Shown: positions 10,437-20,785 of the stretch, piece after piece
Position numbering within the stretch: position 1 is the first letter of the stretch
Layout of the letters: every line of letters starts with the position of its first letter
Source: Galeopsis tetrahit
Taxonomy: Eukaryota; Streptophyta; Magnoliopsida; Lamiales; Lamiaceae
Assembly: GCA_963675135.1 (NCBI GenBank)
Contig: OY776124.1
Span: 6,989,001-7,053,000, forward strand
Length of the DNA stretch: 64,000 nt
Reading direction: 5' to 3'
The notes under the pieces: model-generated
The model's input: only the letters and a program-made list of their open reading frames with translations
Database searches by the model: none
What the model was told of the DNA's origin: nothing
Program-made: the position numbers and the translations under genes

Positions 10437-13400
10437 ATGGCGCCCACCGTCACCGACCCTGCTTCGCTGGACCCGGCCAAGAATCCCTTCTCTCCCTTGG
10501 CCCTTCACCAGAACGACAATCCGGCGGTTTCTATTGTCCTCGAGCCTCTCAACGGCACCAACTACATTTCTTGGAGCCATGCCCTTAAGAGGAGTCTCAG
10601 CGTGAAGAATAAGGCGCGCCTCATTGACGGCTCTTTGACCATTCCATCAGAAGAAGAGGGTCCTGCCATTTATGCCGCCTGGGTTAGGGCTAATGATTTG
10701 GTATTGGTATGGATTCTTAACTCAATCTCTCCTGATATCAAACGAACATTAGAATATTTTTCTCTTGCTAAGGATGTTTGGGATGAATTAGTTGTTCGTT
10801 ATGCACTCTCTGATGGCACTAGGGTTTATCATTTAGAAAAATCCCTAAGCACAATTTCTCAAGGCTCCCAATCTTTAGTTTGTTATTACAACCAATTTAA
10901 ATCCCTTTGGGATGAATACTTGAGTTTTAGACCTGTTCTTAAATGTTCTTGTGGGGCTATGGATGGGTGCACCTGTGATTTACCCAAATTAATGACCAAA
11001 ACCCAAGAGCAAGATGCTGTAATGAAATTCTTAGTTGGCCTTCATGATTCCTATAGCACTATTAGGAGCCAATTCTTACTACAATCCCCTTTTCCTGCCT
11101 TGTCTAAAGTCTATGGGTTGTTGCTTCAAGAAGAGTCCCAAAGAACTTTAAACACTCTCCCTGAATCTGTTCAGCCTGATTCTATTGCCATGGTTACCAA
11201 AAATTCCAAGTTCTTTAAGGATAAAAGAAAACCCCTTAAGTGCAGCCACTGTGATGGTTTAGGCCACACCATTGACAGATGTTTTCAGATAATTGGCTTT
11301 CCCCCTGGTTGGAGAGGCCCTAGAGGCCCTCCACATAAAGACTCTACCAAAGCTGCCAACATCTCCATTAGATCACCTACTAAGAGGGATCTTCCCATGG
11401 CCTCCAACCCTCTATGCACTCAGGATCTGTTTGACAAATTTTTAAGTTTTTCTAAGCTGCAGAACCTTAATGATGGGAGGGGCATGCCTCACTCTGTGGC
11501 AGGAGCCTCCACTGCTCTTCCTGATGAAGCTCCACCCTCCAAGGATACAGGTATGTTCTCTTCTCTCCCATCCAAATTCTGCTTCAATACCACTAATATT
11601 TCTACTTGGATTTTGGACACTGGTGCAACTGATCACATGGTTTATGATCTGTCTTTATTTTCCACTCCTCCATCTGTTGCAAATGTTAGAATATCATTGC
11701 CTAATAATGCCTTTTCTGCAGCAACTCATATGGGCAATATAACCATTAATGAACATCTCACATTATATAATGTCTTGTATGTTCCAGAATTTACTTTTAA
11801 TCTACTGTCTATTAGCCATTTTACAAGATATTCCAACTGCACTGTCAGCTTCTTGTCATCTCATTGTGTATTACAGGACAATTCAACCAAGATGGTGATT
11901 GGTTCTGCTGAACAAGTTAGGGGCTTGTACCTATTACAAACTACTATTCCCTCTGGCAACTATGTTCTTAGACATTCTGTTTTTTCTGGTGCTATAGATG
12001 ACAATTTCTGTAATTTTGATTTGTGGCATAAGAGGCTAGGTCATATCTCTCCTAAGTGTATGTTACAGATTCCTACCTTGAATGTAAAAGTTGCTAGCAT
12101 GCACAACAATTGCTTAATCTGCCCTTTAGCTAAACAAAAGAGGAAGCCTTTTCCCTTAAGCACCTCTGTTTCTACTAGCATTTTTCAACTAATACATTGT
12201 GATGTGTGGGGTCCTTTCTCTTTAAACTCTATTACTGGCCACAAATTTTTTCTTACTATAGTTGATGATTATAGTAGATGCACCTGGATTTATCTTTTAA
12301 AGGCAAAGAGTGATGTTAAGGTTTCTATACAGAATTTTTATAACATGGTTCTCACTCAGTTTGGTGTTAAGATTAAAATACTAAGGAGTGATAATGGCAC
12401 TGAGTTTCTTTTATCAGACTTTTATCATTCCCTAGGAATTATTCATCAAACTTCTTGTGTTGAGACTCCCCAACAAAATGGGATAGTAGAAAGAAAGCAT
12501 CAACACTTGCTTCAAATTGCTAGAGCTCTTCTTTTTCAATCATCTTTACCATTAAAATTTTGGGGAGAATGTGTTAAAACTGCTGCATATATTATCAATA
12601 GGGTCCCTTCCCCTATCCTTAAACAAAAAACTCCTTTTGAATTACTGTTTGGCAAGAAACCTGACTATTCTCATTTTAAAACATTTGGTTGCTTATGTTT
12701 TGCTAGTACTCTACTTGCTCATAGACATAAATTTGATCCAAGGGCTACTAAATGTGTCTTCATTGGCTATCCTTTTGGCATAAAAGGATACAAACTTTTT
12801 GAACTATCCACTGGAAGAATAATTGTGTCTAGAAATGTTAAGTTTTTTGAGCATGTATTTCCCTTTCAAAACTTGCATCAATCTGATACTATTCCTCCTA
12901 TTGAACATTCTCCTATCTCCAACATTGATGATTTTGTAGATGATGATTTTCCAGATACAAATATTGATGATTCTCAGCATGTTGACATTGTTCCTAATAC
13001 CACTAATGCTGACACCCCTATTCCTGAACATATTCATGATATTCCTGCCCCTGTTATTCATGATCCAGTTACTGAAACACACACAAGGCCTACCAGATTT
13101 AAATCTCAACCTGCTTATTTACAGGTTTATGAGACATATTTACCTGCTTCCATTGATCATGCCAAATCACACCTCTCTAATTTTGGAAAGCAATACCCTA
13201 TACATGATTATTTGTCTCTTGATAGGTTATCTACTCAACATGGTCTTTTTACTGCATCTATTTCTCAAATACAGGAACCTAACACTTATAAACAAGCTGC
13301 TCTAAATGAGAATTGGGTTCTTGCTATGAAAAATGAATTAGAAGCTTTAGAAAAGACAAACACTTGGACTTTGGTAGATTTACCTTTAGGCAAGCATTGT

Positions 13401-14825
13401 ATAGGGTGTAGATGGGTATATAAGGTTAAGTATAATTCTGATGGCACCATAGAAAGATATAAGGCCAGACTTGTTGCCAAGGGTTATACCCAACAACAAG
13501 GCATTGATTACTTTGATACTTTTTCTCCTGTTGCTAAAATAACCACTGTGAGAATTTTATTAGCTGTTGCTATTTCTAAAGATTGGCATATTCATCAATT
13601 AGATGTGAATAATGCCTTTTTACATGGAGATTTACAGGAGGAAATCTATATGGTTCCTCCTCCTGGGTACTGTTCTAAGCTTGATAAAAGAGTTTGCAGA
13701 TTAAACAAGAGTTTATATGGTTTGAAACAGGCATCCAAACAGTGGTTCACTAAATTGACCACATCTTTAACATGTTTAGGCTTCACTCAGTCAAAGGCAG
13801 ACACTTCTTTATTCACTAAACATGATGGTTTTAATTTTACTGTGGTTCTTTGCTATGTGGATGATTTAATTGTGGCAGGATCTAATCTTGATATAATTCA
13901 ACATGTGAAGAGATTTTTGCATGATAAATTTACCATTAAGGATCTAGGCATTTTGAAGTATATCCTAGGGATAGAAGTTGCCAGATATAACAAGGGTCTC
14001 ACTCTTTGTCAAAGAAAATACACTTTGGATTTATTGCATGACTCTGGTTATTTAGGCTGCAAACCATGTTCCACCCCTATGGATTCTAAATTCAATTTTG
14101 ATCCTGATTCTCCTGTTCTACATAAACCTGAACACTATAGAAAACTGATTGGGAAGCTGCTTTATTTGACTGTAACTAGACCTGATATTTCTTATGCTGT
14201 CCAAGCTTTGAGTCAATACATGAAGTCTCCTACTGTTGCCCATTTAGTTGGTGTTCATAGAGTTCTAAGGTATCTTAAAAGCAATCCTGGAACTGGTGTC
14301 TTTTATCCTAAGAATATCAACTATAAATTGCATGCTTTCTCAGATTCTGATTGGGCTAGGTGCATTGACACTAGAAGAAGTATTACAGGTTTTAGCATTT
14401 ATCTTGGTGGTTCACTAATCTCTTGGAAATCCAAGAAACAACCTACTGTTAGCAGGTCCTCTGCAGAAGCTGAGTACAGGGCATTGGCATCAACTTCTTG
14501 TGAGATGCAATGGATCCACTACATACTTGCAGATCTGGGGATTCAACACTCCACACCCTCTTCAATGTACACGGATAGCAAGAGTGCTTACTCCATTGCA
14601 CATAACCCTTGCTTGCACCAAAGGACTAAACATATCTCTTTGGACTACCACTTCACAAGGGAGAAGATTCAACAAGGCTTGTTTACTCTTATTCACATCC
14701 CAACTTCAGAAAACCTTGCTGACATCTTCACCAAACCACTACCTACTTCAGATTTCACCTATCATAAGTCCAAAATGGGCTTACTTGATATCCACTCCCA
14801 TTTTGAGGGGGGTATAAAGGGTTAA
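10437..14825 (+). CDS. Ty1-copia gag-pol polyprotein (1462 aa)
   Basis: A single open frame encodes every copia function in the usual order. The gag-like N-terminus (about 30-240) has LNGTNYISWS, followed by a CCHC zinc knuckle (C269, C272, H277, C282). The aspartic protease has D394-T-G-A. The integrase has an HHCC zinc site (H531, H536, C559, C562) and acidic catalytic residues D589, D652 and E685 in VERK. The reverse transcriptase (about 990-1230) has YVDD at 1140-1143. RNase H carries D1303/D1305, E1344/E1346 and D1380. Length is typical of the family and I see no stop or frameshift. The reading frame runs through the PPT into the first 13 bases of the 3' LTR. The upstream methionine choice follows the first in-frame ATG after the PBS. 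Expression cannot be judged from sequence. Confidence 0.95.
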   Translation: MAPTVTDPASLDPAKNPFSPLALHQNDNPAVSIVLEPLNGTNYISWSHALKRSLSVKNKARLIDGSLTIPSEEEGPAIYAAWVRANDLVLVWILNSISPDIKRTLEYFSLAKDVWDELVVRYALSDGTRVYHLEKSLSTISQGSQSLVCYYNQFKSLWDEYLSFRPVLKCSCGAMDGCTCDLPKLMTKTQEQDAVMKFLVGLHDSYSTIRSQFLLQSPFPALSKVYGLLLQEESQRTLNTLPESVQPDSIAMVTKNSKFFKDKRKPLKCSHCDGLGHTIDRCFQIIGFPPGWRGPRGPPHKDSTKAANISIRSPTKRDLPMASNPLCTQDLFDKFLSFSKLQNLNDGRGMPHSVAGASTALPDEAPPSKDTGMFSSLPSKFCFNTTNISTWILDTGATDHMVYDLSLFSTPPSVANVRISLPNNAFSAATHMGNITINEHLTLYNVLYVPEFTFNLLSISHFTRYSNCTVSFLSSHCVLQDNSTKMVIGSAEQVRGLYLLQTTIPSGNYVLRHSVFSGAIDDNFCNFDLWHKRLGHISPKCMLQIPTLNVKVASMHNNCLICPLAKQKRKPFPLSTSVSTSIFQLIHCDVWGPFSLNSITGHKFFLTIVDDYSRCTWIYLLKAKSDVKVSIQNFYNMVLTQFGVKIKILRSDNGTEFLLSDFYHSLGIIHQTSCVETPQQNGIVERKHQHLLQIARALLFQSSLPLKFWGECVKTAAYIINRVPSPILKQKTPFELLFGKKPDYSHFKTFGCLCFASTLLAHRHKFDPRATKCVFIGYPFGIKGYKLFELSTGRIIVSRNVKFFEHVFPFQNLHQSDTIPPIEHSPISNIDDFVDDDFPDTNIDDSQHVDIVPNTTNADTPIPEHIHDIPAPVIHDPVTETHTRPTRFKSQPAYLQVYETYLPASIDHAKSHLSNFGKQYPIHDYLSLDRLSTQHGLFTASISQIQEPNTYKQAALNENWVLAMKNELEALEKTNTWTLVDLPLGKHCIGCRWVYKVKYNSDGTIERYKARLVAKGYTQQQGIDYFDTFSPVAKITTVRILLAVAISKDWHIHQLDVNNAFLHGDLQEEIYMVPPPGYCSKLDKRVCRLNKSLYGLKQASKQWFTKLTTSLTCLGFTQSKADTSLFTKHDGFNFTVVLCYVDDLIVAGSNLDIIQHVKRFLHDKFTIKDLGILKYILGIEVARYNKGLTLCQRKYTLDLLHDSGYLGCKPCSTPMDSKFNFDPDSPVLHKPEHYRKLIGKLLYLTVTRPDISYAVQALSQYMKSPTVAHLVGVHRVLRYLKSNPGTGVFYPKNINYKLHAFSDSDWARCIDTRRSITGFSIYLGGSLISWKSKKQPTVSRSSAEAEYRALASTSCEMQWIHYILADLGIQHSTPSSMYTDSKSAYSIAHNPCLHQRTKHISLDYHFTREKIQQGLFTLIHIPTSENLADIFTKPLPTSDFTYHKSKMGLLDIHSHFEGGIKG
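14805..14812 (+). other. Polypurine tract of copia element
   Basis: GAGGGGGG lies directly against the first base of the 3' LTR. It is the expected plus-strand primer and overlaps the last codons of the polyprotein ORF. Confidence 0.85.
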
Positions 14826-15070
14826 AGGGTTGATTTATACACCCCACTGATACACCCTATGTATTTACAGATACACCCTTGATGTGTATATCTCTTAATT
14901 AGGTTGTTAGGTTATTATTAGCAGTTATGTTAACTGTTAGATTAGTAGTTATTAAGTCCTTTGTATTTATAGGGCTAATTAGTTCTCATTTGTAATCACT
15001 TACCTTTTCTACAGAATTCTCAAATTCTATCTTCATAATAAAGAATGGTGTTCTTCCTTTTAATTCTACA
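14813..15070 (+). repeat. 3' LTR of copia element
   Basis: It is 258 bp, differs from the 5' LTR at two bases, and is followed by the target duplication AAAAC at 15071-15075. Confidence 0.92.
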
Positions 15071-15131
15071 AAAACAATACAAAACAATCAGTCACTTACA
15101 GTCACTTGTTTAAGTTAATCCAAGCATTAAG

Positions 15132-15294
15132 ATCATTTGTACGCATTCTTAGCCATGGTTTGTTGCTCTACGGCCGGATTCCAGCCCAATCATTTGTACG
15201 CATTCTTAACCTTGTTGGTCTACGGCCGGATTCCAGCCCAATCATTTGTACGCATTCTTAGCCTTGTTGCTCTACGGCCGGATTCCAGCCCAAT
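15132..15294. repeat. Triplicated 52-57 bp repeat with CTACGGCCGGATTCCAGCCC core
   Basis: Three tandem units start at 15132, 15189 and 15241, each beginning ATCATTTGTACGCATTCTTA and ending in the CGGCCGG-containing core. The first unit is 5 bp longer. The GC-rich core contrasts with the AT-rich surroundings. Function unknown. Confidence 0.9.
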
Positions 15295-15470
15295 CCTATG
15301 AAGCTTTAAGGCTTGTCAACATGATTGTGGACTAATGGCCCGGGACCTCAAAGTCTTTAATTTATCTGCATTCATATATCCATCTAAATTGTATAACGAC
15401 CCGCTTCTTTAAGAGAATCGAATAAAAGCAACCGTTTGCGCAATTGTATAACTAATACGACGTTTCAGTG

Positions 15471-15648
15471 TAAATTTTAAAATCTTTTGACAATTTAGAG
15501 ACATTACTTCTCCTATTTATACTAACTCATTCAATGTACACCAATTTTTTTTCAAACTGTAAATTTTAAAACTATTTGACAATTTAGAGACATTACTTCT
15601 CCTATTTATACTAACTCATTCAATGTACACCAATTTTTTTTCAAACTA
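15471..15648. repeat. Tandem duplication, 89-bp unit, two copies
   Basis: TAAATTTTAAAA... begins at 15471 and again at 15560. The copies are nearly identical through CAATTTTTTTTCAAACT, indicating a recent duplication. Confidence 0.9.
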
Positions 15649-15778
15649 ATGGCTATGATCATAAATTATCTAGTACCCTTAATAAGTCTCTACACATATT
15701 AAAACTTTTAAAATTATTTTAGAATATTTTACCTTCTACATGATTTGAAGGAAAAATAACAAATCATACCTTCTAATC

Positions 15779-16276
15779 ATGCTTTTCAATTGATCCATTG
15801 TGATGTTTGGGGCCCCTTCTCTACTCATTTTGTATCTGAACATAGATTTTTTCTTACCATAGTGGATGATTTTAGTAGATGCATATGGATCTATCTCTTA
15901 AAAGCTAAAAGTGATGTTAAACTTTCTTTGCAAAACTTTCACAATATGATCTTAACTCAGGTTGGTGTTAAAATACAAATTTTAAGGAGTGGTAATGGGA
16001 CTGAACTCTTTTCTTTCTGACTTTTATCATAACTTGGGGATCATCCATCAAACCTCATGTCTAGAAACACCCCTACAAAATGGGATAGTGGAGAGAAAAC
16101 ACCAATATTTACTTAAGTGGCTGGAGCCCTCATGTTTCAGTCCTCCTTACCTCTAAAATACTGAAGTGAATGCATTAAAATTATTGTATATATAATAAAT
16201 AGAATTCGATCACACACTACACCATAAATCTCCTTTTGAATTGTTGTATAACAACAAACCTGATTACTCTTTCTTA
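15779..16276 (+). pseudogene. Ty1-copia integrase fragment
   Basis: The translation closely follows the integrase of the intact element at 9967-15070: QLIHCDVWGPF, FFLTIVDDFSR and IWIYLLKAKSDVK. The second catalytic Asp is lost (SDNGTE is SGNGTE here), the frame shifts near 16010, and later stops follow. Recognisable similarity continues through NGIVERKH and SPFELLY and ends near 16276. No LTRs flank it. It is an older, broken relative of the intact copia. Confidence 0.88.
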
Positions 16277-17179
16277 GGAGTGTGAAAAGATACAAATAAA
16301 TAGTGAATTTTATCATTTAAGTAAATAACAATAAAAACTCCATATCATTCTATTAAAAAAACTTAAAAATAATACTTAAATACAAAAAGTAAATTTTAAA
16401 TTACAAAAATACATTTTAATTGCAAATTGAATCAGAATTTAACCCTAGCTATTTTTTAATTTAGATTTTATTATTTGGAAACTTTTAAAAATTTATTTAC
16501 TATTTTTTCCTTTCGAGATTTTATTTTTTTTAAGTTTATTATTAAGGGTTTTAATTAATTGGCTTGTGAGGATTTTTTTATTATTTATAATATAATTTTT
16601 AAAATTATACGGAGTAATAGAAATGACATGAAAATTAACAAGCACTACTGCACTGTAGCATATTTTGTCTACGTGACCTATTACATACTTTTATGTACTC
16701 GAAAAAAAAGTTACAGTATCATTTGAATAATGAGATAGATACTACTACTATAGGTTGAATAATGTGTTTACACCTTTCAATATGAATATGAGTTTAATTA
16801 ATTTCATCGAATCTTTCTCAAATGATTGTTAAAAATATTAATGGATGAGGATGATCCAAGTTTAGAATCAAACATTAATCAAGTACTAGTTAGATATCCT
16901 GTCAAATAATCAAACATTTAATTACTTATCCAATTGACACTTGTCTAATTAATCAACACCAATTCTTACATATAATTTGATGGATTCCCAAATAAAAAAT
17001 ATTCATGCAGTCATGCTACCATTCTGTATTGTTTGTTATTGATGAATCATAGTACATGATGTTGATTTTTTTTCTTAATTTTTTAAGATAAGACAAACAT
17101 ATATATGATAATTAATTTTAAGTGTTGTTTTATTCAATTAGGTTTTGGTTTTCAGTGTTTGGCAAAAAGATCAATATTT
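16277..17179. other. AT-rich spacer
   Basis: No gene, RNA or defined element was recognised. Homopolymer-rich intergenic sequence. Confidence 0.5.
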
Positions 17180-18365
17180 ATGGACAAAAACTTGTATGAA
17201 ACTGTCTCACGGATCACATTATGTAAGACGGATCCCACAAACCCATTTTGCTGGCGTCATCCAAAACCCACGAACTTACATGGACTTCCGCCAGTTAAGG
17301 CTTACTCCACAGGTTTTATATGTTATACACTTATACTCCCTCTATCCCACAATTGTTTGCACTATTTCCTTATTCGTCCGTTCCACAATTGTTTGCACTT
17401 CCTAAAAAAATGAAATTTTTTCATAAACTCCACCCTCACAAAATTCACATATTTACACAAAATGTCATTACTTTTACACTTATTTCAACCACTCTCTTTA
17501 CTTTATTCATATAAGTTTACAAAATTACCCCTCAACACTCTACTCATTACACATTTTTCTTAATAAGTGTGCCCACAAAGTGGTGCAAACACTTCCGGGA
17601 CGGAGGGAGTATAACTTTTTATTGGGCCTCCTTTATCTTAATCAATTTTTTTGGGCCTCCTTTGCATATTCTAACTCCTTTATTACAAAAGATGAACAGC
17701 TATATTTATTTCTAGTTTAATTACAATTATTTTAATAAACGTAATTTTTAATATAACTTGTACTTAATCTCGATTCTTGTATTTGCTTGATTATTTTTAA
17801 ATTCCTTTAAAATATCATTCGTTGTACAAAATATTTATTTGTGGACATAACTATTTTTACTAATTGCATTACTTTTCTGAATTAATTGTCATTTTTTATT
17901 TAAAAAAATATAATTACTTAAAAAATAATAAACATTTAGTTAAAAAGTGATAATTTTTATAAAAAACTGATTATCACTTTTTAGTTAAATGTTATCACTT
18001 TTCAATTTTAAGTTAATGAATGAATTTATAGATCAATGGACATAGTTATTTTTATTCAAACGTTAGTTTTTTTAGTTAATTGTCAACTTTTAATTGATAG
18101 AATATTACTATTTAAAAAGCTATAATATTTTAGTTTAATTTTGATTTAATGAATGAATTTATAGATTAGTGGACATGGTTATATTTACTCAAACGTTAGT
18201 CTTTGAGTTAATTGTCAAATTTTAATTGATAGAATATTACTATTTAAAAAAGATAAAATTTTAGTTGAAAAGTGATAATGATTTTATTAAAAGCAACTAT
18301 CACTATTTATTGCAATATTATCACTTTTTTCAATTTTGAATTAATGAATAAGATTATATATATAT
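17180..18365 (+). repeat. Left arm of long inverted repeat
   Basis: It starts CAAAAACTTGTATGAAAC followed by GTCTCACGGATC. With the MITE at 17336-17609 removed, it is collinear in reverse orientation with 37417-47897 after the insertions there are removed. The segment around 17740-17880 differs from its partner (45110-45250) at only a few bases, while the outermost ~150 bp is more divergent. Similarity ends at a (TA)n run near 18360. It could be one TIR of a very large element or one of two dispersed copies. Confidence 0.8.
17336..17609. mobile_element. Stowaway-like MITE
   Basis: It begins CTCCCTCTATCCCAC and ends GGGACGGAGGGAG, with TA target duplications (17334-17335 and 17610-17611). It is absent from the opposite arm near 47750. 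274 bp, non-coding. Confidence 0.88.
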
Positions 18366-19520
18366 ATATATATATATAATTATCTTTACTAATTGCATCA
18401 ACTTTCTGAGTTTATTGTCATTTTTTACTTAAAAAATATCAATAATTAAAAAGTAATAAAGTTTAGTTGAAAAGTGATAATGTTTCAATCAAAAGCGACT
18501 ATCACTTTTTACTTATACATTATCACTTTTTACATAAACATTGTCACTTTTCAAATTTGAGTTTATTGGAAATGATTATTAATTGTGTTAGTTTTCAAAG
18601 TTAATATTTAAAAAGTGATAATGATTTACCAAAAGTGACTATCACTTTTTTTTAAACATTTATAATTTTTGAATAAACATGATCACTTTTTAGTTATGGT
18701 CACTTTGTTAGTGACAATATTTATATAAAAAGTGATAGTTATATTTAATAAAAATATTATCACTTTTAACTCAAACTTTATCACTTTTTTAATAGTGATA
18801 ATTATATCAAGTAAAAAGTGATAATAATTAACTCTGAAAATTAACACAATTAGAAAAAATAATCATGTCTACTAACATATAATCTTATTCATTAAGTCAG
18901 AATGTTTATGAAAAAAAAAAACCAATGTTTATGTAATGAGTAATTATATTTAAATAAAAAGTGAAAATCTATTTTAATAAAATAGATTATCACTTTTAAC
19001 TAAAACTTCTTTTTGGTGTAAAAATATATCATCATTATTATTATATATTACACCTTTTAAGCCTATAATTTTGAATTAGAACACTATCACTCTTAGATTA
19101 AAATATTATCAATTTTTTTTAAAATAAATTATTAAAAAACATTAAAACTGATAAAAAAAATTATACATTGCATTTAAAGTACAAGTGAATAATATTTAAG
19201 TAAAGTCACGGATCCCTTTTAATTCATATTTTAAAATTTTGGATAAGATAATACAATTTTTTTTTTCAAATTTTTTGTTTGTAAAAAAAGCGATAGTATT
19301 TAATTAAAAAGTGATAATGTTTTTAACAAAAGTGACTATCACTTTTTACTTAAACATTATCAATTTTTAATTAAACACTATCCTTTTTTTTTACATGAGG
19401 GTTAAGAGTGACCCGTCTCACGGATGAGGGTTAAGGGAGACCCGTCTCACCCAATACTAATTCTTAAGTAAAAAGTGATAGATGTATATGTGTAAAAAAA
19501 TGATAGATTTATATACCTGA
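17900..19520. repeat. Region with many AAAAGTGATAAT / ATTATCACTTTT motifs
   Basis: The 12-mer AAAAGTGATAAT and its reverse complement recur many times at irregular spacing, often as close inverted pairs. The first part belongs to the inverted-repeat arm and the rest continues inward to about 19520. There is no ORF. GTCTCACGGAT recurs at about 19410 and resembles the outer end at 17195, so an element spanning roughly 17180-19460 is possible. Confidence 0.6.
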
Positions 19521-19918
19521 AATACTTAAAATGATATTCATATAATTGAAAGTGGTAATATTTTTAAATGAAAAATGCTTACTTTGCTTATATAAATAAT
19601 TTTGAAATAGTGTAATTCTTGTCGAGATCATGGAAATAATATTTTGGTCGACGTCTTTCAAAACGGATGTCTAATTCAACTAAATTCAAGTTTCATAATT
19701 ATTATTTTTTCAAAAAAAAAAAAAAAATCACGCACTAAATTTTTTTCAAACAAAGCCACCATATAAGAAATTTCCTAGGTCCAATCCAGTTGGTTTAAGG
19801 CCCACGTAAATGTTAGTTAAATTTTCCAACATGTATAGCCCGCTTTTATCAATTGGATTTGCTAAATATATTTAATTGGGCTTCAGCATTTTACTTTAAT
19901 GGATAGCCCCGCTGTATT

Positions 19919-20777
19919 TAGGGGTGGGAATGGGCCAGGCTACCCGACAGGGGCCTATGGCTCGGTCTATTAAAGCTCGGCTCGGCTTGGCTCGTTTAAT
20001 AAACAAGCCGGGCTCAAACTTTTTTGAAAGCCTATTTAGTTAAATAGGTCGGACTTGAGCTTTTTCGTAGGCCTTTCAAGCCCAACAGGCCGGCCTATTT
20101 AATTAATTTAATATATAATATATATATATATATAATATAAAATTATAATAAATACCTAATACTTATACTTAAATATAGAAACATTTTAAATAAGAGTGTC
20201 TAATATATACTCCCTCAATCCAATTTTATTATTACCACTTTCCTTTTTTGGTTGTCCAATTTTATTATGCCCATACCCTTTTTTGAAACAATACTATTCA
20301 TATTACTTTATCTCCACCCTCTTACCATCACTTATTTACCCACTTTGCTATTCACATTATTCATAAACAATCATTTATTTACAAGTGGACCCCACAATAC
20401 CCTATCATACCCTCAATTTATCTACTTTATGAATAAACTAATCAATATTCATTAAAACCCGTGCCCGGAGAAGTGGACATAATAAAATTGGACGGAGGGA
20501 GTATAATTTCTAACTAGTAAGCATTAAGCAATACAATTCGTGGTTTTTTTATGATTTGATGAAATACAAGTGTTGGAGGATTTTTTTAAAATGCACTAAT
20601 AGAACTAAAAAGGCCTTTAAAAGGCTTTCGGGCCCGGCCTATTTATTAAAAAGGTCAGGCCAAGCCTAAAAAAAAAGCCTATATCAGGCCATGGGCCAGG
20701 CTCGGGCCTAAAAAATATTTAACAGGCCAGACTTTTTATCGTAAAGCCTACCTAGGCCTAGCCCATTCCCACCCCTA
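19919..20777. mobile_element. hAT-like non-autonomous element
   Basis: Termini are TAGGGGTGGGAATGGGCC and its near reverse complement ending CCCATTCCCACCCCTA. An 8-bp target duplication GCTGTATT flanks it (19911-19918 and 20778-20785). TIR and TSD length fit hAT. The interior repeats GGCCGGCCTATTT-like segments in inverted orientation, and a Stowaway-like MITE is nested at 20210-20501. No transposase. Confidence 0.9.
20210..20501. mobile_element. Stowaway-like MITE nested in the hAT-like element
   Basis: It runs CTCCCTCAATCC to GGACGGAGGGAG with TA duplications. It belongs to the same family as the partial copy at the window start. Confidence 0.88.
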
Positions 20778-20785
20778 GCTGTATT

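Larger units (their letters stand above)
9967..15070 (+). mobile_element. Intact young Ty1-copia LTR retrotransposon
   Basis: This 5104-bp element has all structural parts: a 5' LTR (9967-10224), a PBS starting at 10225, one uninterrupted gag-pol ORF (10437-14825), a PPT at 14805-14812 and a 3' LTR (14813-15070). It is bounded by the 5-bp target duplication AAAAC (9962-9966 and 15071-15075). The two 258-bp LTRs differ at only two positions that I can see, so the insertion is recent. The short LTRs and single ORF resemble the Ale/Retrofit-type copia lineages, but that is inference. Confidence 0.95.

Noticed and set aside
12804..13305. Open frames overlapping the copia polyprotein on other frames
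   Set aside because: They lie over the low-complexity linker between integrase and reverse transcriptase; no domain, and the polyprotein explains the sequence.
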